A program made the position numbers and the translations under genes. Shown piece by piece: positions 1 through 4,942 of a stretch of 11,764 bases of DNA. Position 1 is the stretch's first letter, and each line of letters begins with the position of its first letter. Source of the stretch: an uncultured Prevotella sp. GTDB taxonomy: Bacteria > Bacteroidota > Bacteroidia > Bacteroidales > Bacteroidaceae. The stretch spans positions 1-11,764 of the forward strand of contig CALBJK010000043.1 in NCBI GenBank assembly GCA_937892695.1, read 5' to 3'. The notes below the pieces were generated by a model. It saw only the letters and a program-made list of their open reading frames with translations, had not been told where the DNA came from and did not search any database.

Positions 1-56
1 GTGCAAGAGGCTTGCTCAAACTGGGCAAACATTGCCAGAATTTCTTCTTTATTCAT
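1..56 (-). CDS. 5' end of a DinD/BRO-N-like protein (partial, runs off left edge)
   Basis: On the minus strand an ATG at 56-54 opens a frame that stays open to the window edge (18 codons), reading MNKEEILAMFAQFEQASC. This short stretch resembles the extreme N-terminus of Bacteroidales proteins annotated as DNA damage-inducible protein D. Those typically start with a helix ending in FEQ/FE-x-A-C, followed by the BRO-N domain motif GVECWSARELQ. The diagnostic part lies outside the window, so the assignment rests on about 18 residues and on general familiarity with the family. DinD-like genes in this group often sit in accessory or mobile regions, which would fit the palindrome-rich DNA next to it. 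The start has no Shine-Dalgarno sequence, as is normal for the phylum. It could equally be another BRO-N or RhuM-like protein or an unrelated gene. Confidence 0.45.
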   Translation of the reverse strand, partial: MNKEEILAMFAQFEQASC

Positions 57-106
57 TTTGGTTTCTTGCTTTACCGTAACGAGCATACAAAGTATGTGAG
101 TTGTGT

Positions 107-206
107 ACAACAAAGTTTTGAATTCGCTGTAATTTTTGAACTTCATGTACTGCAAAATTAAGTCTTTTTCCTGAAATAAGTAAGTATTTGCACAAAACTT
201 TGTTGT
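107..206. repeat. 14-bp perfect inverted repeat pair, 72 bp apart
   Basis: ACAACAAAGTTTTG at 107-120 is the exact reverse complement of CAAAACTTTGTTGT at 193-206. The pair lies upstream of the left-edge DinD-like gene and brackets its likely promoter (153-160). The arms could be two copies of a repressor or recombination site, or form a long-range stem if both are transcribed. The intervening 72 bp have no coding potential. The repeat is seen directly; its role is unknown. Confidence 0.7.
153..160 (-). promoter_or_regulatory. Possible -7 element for the left-edge gene
   Basis: The minus strand reads TAATTTTG here, matching the Bacteroidetes -7 consensus TAnnTTTG, about 97 bp upstream of the DinD-like ATG. 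No good -33 TTTG occurs at the expected 19-21 bp distance; the nearest TTTG on that strand is about 32 bp away, inside the inverted-repeat arm. It is therefore a half-supported promoter. Confidence 0.3.
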
Positions 207-221
207 TGCGTAATTCCTATA

Positions 222-235
222 ATCTGTATACAGAT
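222..235. promoter_or_regulatory. Perfect 14-bp palindrome, possible operator
   Basis: ATCTGTATACAGAT is identical to its own reverse complement, as expected for a site bound by a dimeric regulator. It lies about 166 bp upstream of the left-edge gene start. The half-site CTGT/ACAG recalls LexA boxes, but the spacing is too short for the enterobacterial type (CTGT-N8-ACAG). The palindrome itself is certain and the function is inferred. Confidence 0.45.
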
Positions 236-512
236 AAACGCCCCCAGTCCGAATTGTGAGTATGGTGTCGGTTCTCGTAATTGGAGTCTCTTGTTTTTAT
301 AAATTGTCTTTGCAAATATACTATGGAAGTGGATGCGTTCTGTATTCTTGTATTATTTTCTTGTGACGTGTATTATCGGTCTTGACTATGGTAGGATTGG
401 CAATTGCAACGGGAGGGAAATGGCCGGTTTTGCACTGAAAATGTAAAATCATAACTGATAGAATTTAAGTTTTATGGTTTATAATATTCTGTTTTGTACT
501 ATTATTGGCGAG

Positions 513-532
513 GTGTCCTTTGTAAAGGATAC
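513..532. repeat. Hyphenated palindrome / small hairpin
   Basis: GTGTCCTTTGTAAAGGATAC pairs end to end with one G-T wobble (g515/t530), giving nine pairs around a two-base centre. No T-run follows, so it does not look like a terminator. It could be an operator or a small RNA hairpin. Confidence 0.45.
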
Positions 533-554
533 GTATTTGCCCTTATTGGTTTGC

Positions 555-572
555 TTACAATGAACATTGTAA
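555..572. repeat. 18-bp hyphenated palindrome, operator-like
   Basis: TTACAATG-AA-CATTGTAA has perfect 8-bp arms around a two-base centre. It lies 22 bp to the right of the palindrome at 513-532 and 58 bp to the left of the composite repeat. The size and symmetry resemble a repressor operator. There is no adjacent gene within 450 bp, so a target is not apparent. Confidence 0.5.
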
Positions 573-630
573 ATGATATACTTACGATTTGAAACCAATT
601 TTTGTGAAAATCGGCTTCAATCGACTCGTT

Positions 631-725
631 TTCTGAAATGCCCCTTTCACGTTCCAATATGCCGCGTTTTAGCTTCTGAAATGCCGCATATTAGAACACA
701 AAATGCGGCATATTGGAACGTAAAA
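631..725. repeat. Composite palindromic repeat with three copies of one unit
   Basis: The core is a perfect 17-bp inverted repeat: ACGTTCCAATATGCCGC at 649-665 against GCGGCATATTGGAACGT at 705-721. It extends inward through one G-T wobble and four A-T pairs (to 670/700), making a 22-bp stem with a 29-nt loop. The loop carries a third, slightly diverged copy in the same direction as the right arm (GCCGCATATTAGAACA at 683-698). In addition TTCTGAAATGCC is directly repeated at 631-642 and 674-685. Copy 1 can pair with either copy 2 or copy 3, so two alternative hairpins are possible. The structure resembles dispersed intergenic palindromic elements (REP/MITE-like). No T-run of terminator type flanks it. 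Confidence 0.75.
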
Positions 726-881
726 ACGTACCTCTATGAAAATTGCTGATTACCAGTAAGTTGCAGAAGACGCTGGGTGCAGATGGAAGTCGGTTTCAGA
801 TTGTAAGTGGGGAATGCCTTTTATGAACTGGTGATTACTGACGGTATCGGTCTATTCTTGCTCATAAAACATGGGGGAAGG

Positions 882-911
882 GTTGTGTCTCGATTTTATT
901 TTGTATCTTTA
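882..911 (+). promoter_or_regulatory. Probable promoter of the RNA methyltransferase gene
   Basis: TATCTTTA at 904-911 matches seven of eight positions of the Bacteroidetes -7 element TAnnTTTG. GTTG at 882-885 is a 3-of-4 match to the -33 TTTG with an 18-bp spacer. This would start transcription near 918 and give a leader of roughly 125 nt before the ATG at 1045. The match is imperfect, but it is the best candidate on this strand in the region. Confidence 0.4.
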
Positions 912-1044
912 CACCTTATTTATTATATGGGCCATGGTTTAGGAACCGGTGGTGTCAACATGCGGAATAGGTAAAGAACGACCGTGGTGGATGTGTCGTT
1001 TGTTGCCCGTTGCAACGCCCTTGTGAAAATAGAAATAATTGATT

Positions 1045-1578
1045 ATGAGAAAGATAAGGACAATAGAAATGAAACGTCTGTCGATAGAGGAGTTTCGCGA
1101 GTCGGAGAAACTTCCTTTGACAGTGGTGTTGGACGACGTAAGGTCGTTGTACAATGTAGGTTCGGTGTTTCGTTCGTGCGACGCGTTCCGTGTGGAGCGT
1201 GTCTGTCTCTGCGGCATTACGGCCACTCCGCCCAATGCCGAGATTCACAAGACGGCTCTCGGGGGCGAAGACTCCGTGGCTTGGACTTACTATAAGGACG
1301 CGGCAGAGGCTGTGAGCGAACTCCAGAGCGAGGGCGTGTTTGTCTACTCCGTGGAGCAGGTGGAGCATTCTACAAAGTTGCAGAATCTTTCCGCCGACAC
1401 TGGCAGACGCTACGCCGTAGTGTTCGGCAACGAGGTGAAGGGCGTGAGCCAGAGGGTTGTCGACATGTCGGACGGCTGTCTGGAGATACCCCAGTTCGGC
1501 ACGAAACATTCGCTCAACGTCAGCGTCACGGCCGGAATCGTGGTGTGGGAGTTTGCCAGACGGCTGATTGTGAAATAG
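1045..1578 (+). CDS. SpoU/TrmH-family RNA 2'-O-methyltransferase
   Basis: A 177-residue SPOUT-class methyltransferase that should transfer a methyl group from S-adenosylmethionine to a ribose 2'-OH of tRNA or rRNA in the cytoplasm. All three SpoU motifs are visible. Motif 1 is LDDVRSLYNVGSVFRSCDAF (about residues 29-48, with the expected N37, G39 and R43). Motif 2 is VVFGNEVKGV around 125-134. Motif 3 is IPQFGTKHSLNVSVTAG around 148-164; motifs 2 and 3 form the knotted cofactor site. There is no N-terminal substrate-binding extension, so this is the short, single-domain type, and the exact RNA target cannot be read from sequence. I chose ATG 1045 because related Bacteroidales proteins begin MRK-; a TTG two codons upstream is less likely. 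It is monocistronic and converges on the glycosyltransferase gene with only 15 bp between stop codons and no obvious terminator. Confidence 0.9.
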   Translation: MRKIRTIEMKRLSIEEFRESEKLPLTVVLDDVRSLYNVGSVFRSCDAFRVERVCLCGITATPPNAEIHKTALGGEDSVAWTYYKDAAEAVSELQSEGVFVYSVEQVEHSTKLQNLSADTGRRYAVVFGNEVKGVSQRVVDMSDGCLEIPQFGTKHSLNVSVTAGIVVWEFARRLIVK

Positions 1579-1593
1579 GGATGGTCGTTGGGC

Positions 1594-2568
1594 TTAAAAG
1601 TCGAACAGCGAATTGCGATAGGCGAAAATCAGGGGATAGCAGAAGCTCCGCACCGTTCCCATCATCCCGTGGACTTTGTCGGGGTCGGGATAGACTCTGG
1701 AGCCGAGCTTCATTGTAGCCATACACAGACGCAGAAGAGCCAAAGGGCTGCGGTCGAGCATCAGCATAGCCATGCGGTGTTGCTTCCGACAGGCAGGAAC
1801 GCCGGCACTGCGCTCGGCTATGATGCCGTAGAAATGCTGCCATTGGGGCTTTGATTGCAGACGGCGGTAGTTGGCCAGACCCTTCGCGTATGGCTCCCAT
1901 GCCGGATGCTTTCCGCCTTCGGGAAACAGACGACGGTTCTGGAGCAGAGCCGCTTCGCCCTCGTGAGAGCGGTGCCAATTGAGCGGTTCGGGCACGAGCA
2001 CAATGCCCCGCTGCTGGTAGAACCATGCATTGACACCCAGACTCCAGTCGTAGTAGATGTTGTCGATCCACGACTCCGGACGGCGCACAAAGTCGCCCCT
2101 GAGCAGCATTGTGTGCCCGGCAAATCCGCCGAAGAGCAGGGCTTCGGGCGAGGACTGCGGCTTTACGATGTGTGTGCGGGCAGGATCGGAGCCGCGCGTG
2201 TGCCACGAATAGCAGATGTTGTGTTCGCCGATAGCCTGCAGCTGGTGTTCTATTTTAGTCGGAAACCACACGTCGTCCTGGTCGGAAAAGGCCACGAAGT
2301 CGGCTGTGGAGCGCATTGCAGCCTCGCGGAAATTTCGGTTGAAGCCCAGATTGTGGCTGTTCGGATAAAACCGGATGTTGGAGTAGCGGCTCTGGTACTG
2401 GCGTATGATGTCGGCTGTAGAGTCGGTGGAACAGTCGTCCTGTATTATCACTGACGCTATGGGGTAGGTCTGTGAGAGGATGGAATCGAGCTGTGGCCGC
2501 AGAAATTTCGCTCCGTTATAGGTACACATCACAACGTCTACGGTCGGTCTTTGGGCTGATTGTGTCAT
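1594..2568 (-). CDS. Family 2 glycosyltransferase
   Basis: A 324-residue GT-A-fold glycosyltransferase that should move a sugar from a nucleotide-sugar donor onto a growing surface glycan at the cytoplasmic face of the inner membrane. The N-terminal catalytic domain shows the family 2 opening VDVVMCTYNGAKFL (10-23), the QDDCSTDST donor-site segment (43-51), the metal-binding SDQDD (95-99), and a later YYDW/NWHRSHEG region around 172-204 that probably contributes the acceptor side and base. The pattern is typical of the rhamnosyltransferase-like branch, but donor and acceptor cannot be told. No membrane segments are evident. The start at 2568 is chosen because its ATG overlaps the flippase TGA as ATGA, indicating translational coupling. 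The frame remains open upstream but only as an antisense-like shadow within the flippase gene. C-terminal residues beyond about 230 are less conserved in appearance. Confidence 0.9.
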   Translation of the reverse strand: MTQSAQRPTVDVVMCTYNGAKFLRPQLDSILSQTYPIASVIIQDDCSTDSTADIIRQYQSRYSNIRFYPNSHNLGFNRNFREAAMRSTADFVAFSDQDDVWFPTKIEHQLQAIGEHNICYSWHTRGSDPARTHIVKPQSSPEALLFGGFAGHTMLLRGDFVRRPESWIDNIYYDWSLGVNAWFYQQRGIVLVPEPLNWHRSHEGEAALLQNRRLFPEGGKHPAWEPYAKGLANYRRLQSKPQWQHFYGIIAERSAGVPACRKQHRMAMLMLDRSPLALLRLCMATMKLGSRVYPDPDKVHGMMGTVRSFCYPLIFAYRNSLFDF

Positions 2569-4010
2569 TTGTTCTTGTTTCGTTTGAAGACGAAGTTTAT
2601 GCATTCGTCGAGTATCTTGGCGTGGGCTATGCGCATGACTGCATAGTATAGCACGGCCGCGAGCACGATGCGCGAGGCCAGAAGCAGCGGCAGACTGTCG
2701 ATAGGCGACGTTGCCAGCCGGGTGACGGCCATCACTGCGAAGGCTGAAAGGGCAAAGGGCAGTATGTCGCGCAGGAACATCACTGTAGTGTAGCCGGTGA
2801 GGCGGCGCACGAAGAAATGCCATACGAACATCCACGTTACGTTCAGGCATACGTAGGTGAGCACCATGAAGCGTATGCCTAAAGGCCATATCACGGCCAT
2901 GAGGACTATCTGGAGCAGCCCCAAAGCGAGTGTGCAGCGGAAGAACAAGCCTGAATATCCCTTGCTTACAATCATATTGGACAGCAGTGTACAGAGCGGC
3001 ATTACGGCTCCGCTGATGCAGAGCATCTGGAGCAACGACGCGCTTTCGAGCCATTTTCCGGTGATGGTGAGCACGATGAACTCACGTGCCACAAGACCGA
3101 AGCCGAAGAGTAACGGAAAGGAAATGAACGCCGTGAAGCGTACCATCTTGCGAAGGGCGTTGAGTTGTCGGCCGGGGTCGTCGCCCAGACCTACGAGTAC
3201 GGGCTGTGACACCTGCGACACCATGCCTTGGACGAGGAGGAAACACTTCGAGTTCCACTGGTAGGCTTGGTTGTAGTTGCCCGTTTCGTGGGGTGTGAAG
3301 TAGTGGCCGAGCATTATGTTGAGCACGTTGTTGTTGATATGTGTAGTGATTGTCGTAGCGAGAATCTTGCACGAGAAGCGGAACATACGCCTCACCGGAG
3401 CAAAGGTTATGCCCCGGAGCGAAGGCCGCCACGGAGAGTAGTGCCACTGCATGAAGGTGTTAACTCCGACGTAGACCAGCCCCTGTGTGGCGAGCGACCA
3501 GTAGGCCATGCCAGCAAAAGCCATCGTCACGCCCGCAGCACTAGACAGCACTACGGCGAGAATGGCCGACTTGGCTTGCTGCTTGGCACGAAGGTTCTTG
3601 AACAGCCAGGCCGACTGGGCCGTGCCGAGTGAGGCCAGCACTATGCTGAGAAAGGCGTAGCGGCAGAGTGGGACTATCTTTTCGGTGTGATAGTATCGGC
3701 CGATGAGCGGGGCCGAGAGAAAGAGCACCGAGTACATGGCCACCCCGACGATGATGTTGAACCAGAACACCGAGTTGTAGTCTTCGTCGCGCGGACTGCG
3801 CAGGTTGGTCAGGGCTGTCCGGAATCCGCTGTCCTGCAGGGCAGTGGCTATGAGCGAAAAGATGCTTATCATCGCCATCATGCCGTAGTCGGAAGGTGAA
3901 AGCAGCCTTCCGAGCACGATGCCGAAGACAAGTCCTACGGCCTGTTGGGCAAAATTGCTCATGCCTCCCCAAAACAGTCCGCGAGCGGTTTTTTCCTTTA
4001 AACTCTCCAT
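2565..4010 (-). CDS. Polysaccharide flippase (Wzx/RfbX-type, MOP superfamily)
   Basis: A 481-residue multi-pass inner-membrane protein of the polysaccharide-transporter family, expected to flip undecaprenyl-linked oligosaccharides to the periplasm. The start matches the family pattern: SLKEKTARGLFWGGMSNF followed by the hydrophobic AVGLVFGIVLGRLLSPSDYGMMAM segment (24-47). Many hydrophobic stretches follow to near the C-terminus, which ends in a basic tail (FKRNKNK). Length is usual for the family. I place the start at ATG 4010, not at the in-frame ATG 4079, because the stretch between them contains a consensus promoter (4019-4049). Transcription would then begin only a few bases before the ATG, so the message may be nearly leaderless; ATG 3962 is a less likely alternative. 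It is the first gene of a two-gene operon with the glycosyltransferase. No polymerase, ligase or other assembly gene is in view, so the glycan product is unknown. Confidence 0.9.
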   Translation of the reverse strand: MESLKEKTARGLFWGGMSNFAQQAVGLVFGIVLGRLLSPSDYGMMAMISIFSLIATALQDSGFRTALTNLRSPRDEDYNSVFWFNIIVGVAMYSVLFLSAPLIGRYYHTEKIVPLCRYAFLSIVLASLGTAQSAWLFKNLRAKQQAKSAILAVVLSSAAGVTMAFAGMAYWSLATQGLVYVGVNTFMQWHYSPWRPSLRGITFAPVRRMFRFSCKILATTITTHINNNVLNIMLGHYFTPHETGNYNQAYQWNSKCFLLVQGMVSQVSQPVLVGLGDDPGRQLNALRKMVRFTAFISFPLLFGFGLVAREFIVLTITGKWLESASLLQMLCISGAVMPLCTLLSNMIVSKGYSGLFFRCTLALGLLQIVLMAVIWPLGIRFMVLTYVCLNVTWMFVWHFFVRRLTGYTTVMFLRDILPFALSAFAVMAVTRLATSPIDSLPLLLASRIVLAAVLYYAVMRIAHAKILDECINFVFKRNKNK

Positions 4011-4018
4011 TTCTGCGG

Positions 4019-4049
4019 CAAAATTACAGCTTTTAGTTTGTCGGACAAA
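4019..4049 (-). promoter_or_regulatory. Promoter of the flippase-glycosyltransferase operon
   Basis: Read on the minus strand: TTTG (4049-4046), a 19-bp spacer, then TAATTTTG (4026-4019). This is an exact match to the Bacteroidetes sigma-ABfr consensus TTTG-N19-TAnnTTTG. The start site would be about 4010-4014, right at the chosen flippase ATG. It lies back to back with the promoter at 4067-4097. Confidence 0.75.
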
Positions 4050-4066
4050 AAAAAGACAACTGTTAT

Positions 4067-4097
4067 TTTGCCGCTTCATTTCTTTCGGCTAACTTTG
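4067..4097 (+). promoter_or_regulatory. Promoter of the META-domain lipoprotein gene
   Basis: TTTG (4067-4070), 19-bp spacer, TAACTTTG (4090-4097): an exact Bacteroidetes consensus promoter. Transcription should start near 4104, giving a leader of roughly 100 nt. Its -33 box is only 17 bp from the -33 box of the oppositely directed flippase promoter. Confidence 0.75.
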
Positions 4098-4209
4098 CAG
4101 CCGCTGCCCTGAAAGGAAGGCGTATGACGTGAATCGTCTGATAACTGATTTGAGATTGAGGCAAAGCAGAGGTGTACTAACAGTGACAACCAATAAAAGA
4201 ATGACAAAT

Positions 4210-4641
4210 ATGAAAAATTTTTTAGCAGCTGCCTGCATGGCAGTAATGGCAGTGTCGTGCTGCGGTTCAAAGGATGCCGCTTCGGTGTCGGCACTCGACG
4301 GAGAATGGAAAATAACTGAAGTAGAAGGCGAACCGGCTTCGGCCATCAAGAGCGAGAATGAGGCCTATATCGGATTCAATGCCAAAGACAAGCTCGTGTT
4401 CGGCTGCACTGGATGTAACCGCCTGACAGGTGCGCTCAATGCCGACTCAAAGACCGGCACGATCGACTTCAGTGCGCTTGGCAGCACACGTATGATGTGC
4501 CGTGACATGGACATGGAACAGAAGGTGCTCGGCGCACTTTCAAAGGTCAGCAAGTTCAGTCTTAGAGGCAAGTCTAAGCTCAATCTTACCGACAAAGACG
4601 GCAATACAGTCATAAAGCTCGAAAGGCGTAACGGAAAGTAA
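4210..4641 (+). CDS. META/HslJ-like lipoprotein
   Basis: A 143-residue probable lipoprotein. Residues 1-16 form a short signal sequence (MKNFLAAACMAVMAVS) followed by C17-C18. The lipobox AVSC is slightly atypical but acceptable in this phylum, so the mature protein is likely anchored in the inner or outer membrane facing the periplasm. Residues 30-140 form one META domain, the fold of HslJ: LDGEWKITEVEG, then FGCTGCNRLTGAL (64-76), STRMMCRDMDMEQ (92-104), and a final LTDKDGNTVIKLERR strand. HslJ is linked to heat shock and novobiocin resistance in E. coli, but the molecular role of the family is not settled. ATG 4201, three codons upstream, is equally usable. The in-frame ATG at 4129 is unlikely because it would bury the signal sequence behind 27 charged residues. 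The gene has its own promoter and ends at the hairpin 4683-4739. Confidence 0.88.
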   Translation: MKNFLAAACMAVMAVSCCGSKDAASVSALDGEWKITEVEGEPASAIKSENEAYIGFNAKDKLVFGCTGCNRLTGALNADSKTGTIDFSALGSTRMMCRDMDMEQKVLGALSKVSKFSLRGKSKLNLTDKDGNTVIKLERRNGK

Positions 4642-4682
4642 GTTCGTTGTCTTAATCCAAATCGGTTATTCGGGTTATATAA

Positions 4683-4739
4683 ATAAAAGGCGTGGCTCAC
4701 GTTCCGGCATATTACCGGAACGTGCGCCACGCCTTTTAT
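4683..4739. terminator. Very strong bidirectional hairpin terminator
   Basis: Bases 4683-4696 (ATAAAAGGCGTGGC) pair perfectly with 4726-4739. After one T-C mismatch (4697/4725), 4698-4707 (CACGTTCCGG) pair with 4715-4724, leaving a 7-base loop CATATTA. That is 24 pairs in a 25-position stem. The 3' side ends in CCTTTTAT on the plus strand and CCTTTTATTT on the minus strand, so it can end both the lipoprotein message and the convergent glnN message. Confidence 0.85.
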
Positions 4740-4851
4740 ATAGTGTGTAACAGCCATCGTCCTTTTTGCGGTCGGTTGGCTTGTCTGTTATCTTATGGAA
4801 AGGTTTAAAAGCGGAGACCGGCTTCGCAGCCAATCCCCGTCGCAAACTTAA

Positions 4852-4867
4852 ACAACCAATAAAAGAA
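4852..4867 (+). repeat. Orphan copy of a gene-leader motif
   Basis: ACAACCAATAAAAGAA here is identical over 16 bases to the sequence immediately before and into the lipoprotein start region (4186-4201). Its first 13 bases also occur in the dapL leader (minus strand, 8480-8468). In the other two places it precedes a start codon. Here no start codon or gene follows before the 3' end of glnN. The rest of 4740-4942 holds no gene that I can support. Confidence 0.5.
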
Positions 4868-4942
4868 ATAGTTATTCTTGTCAGTCGGTCGTCTGATCCT
4901 CATCGCAGCCCGAAGGCAAAACGCAGGCCAGACAATATAGAT

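Larger units (their letters stand above)
57..1044. other. Long AT-rich gene-free region with clustered palindromes
   Basis: Nearly 1 kb separates the left-edge gene from the methyltransferase. Stops are frequent in the frames I read on both strands, and I see no frame with protein-like composition. The reading frames that overlap its right end are antisense shadows of the methyltransferase gene. What it does contain is a 14-bp inverted repeat pair, a perfect 14-bp palindrome, two hyphenated palindromes (513-532 and 555-572), a composite repeat (631-725) and a probable promoter near 885-911, all listed separately. From about 735 to 880 I see nothing recognisable. No tRNA or transposase remnant was found. 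Confidence 0.7.

Noticed and set aside
222..235. Classical LexA (SOS) box
   Set aside because: The half-sites CTGT/ACAG are present but separated by only two bases instead of eight. It is kept only as an unassigned palindrome.
313..320. TATATTTG on the minus strand as another -7 promoter element
   Set aside because: No TTTG-like -33 box lies 18-21 bp upstream, and it would give a 250-nt leader for the left-edge gene.
631..725. CRISPR array
   Set aside because: The repeats are inverted and nested, with no constant-length spacers or cas genes. The unit number and layout do not fit.
955..1509. 184-codon open frame antisense to the RNA methyltransferase
   Set aside because: The sense frame carries all three SpoU motifs. 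The antisense product resembles nothing, and its final part lies in non-coding leader DNA.
2569..3054. Upstream extension of the glycosyltransferase frame into the flippase gene
   Set aside because: The family 2 domain begins within ten residues of the ATG at 2568, and the ATGA overlap with the flippase stop fixes the start. The extension is Arg/His-rich shadow sequence.
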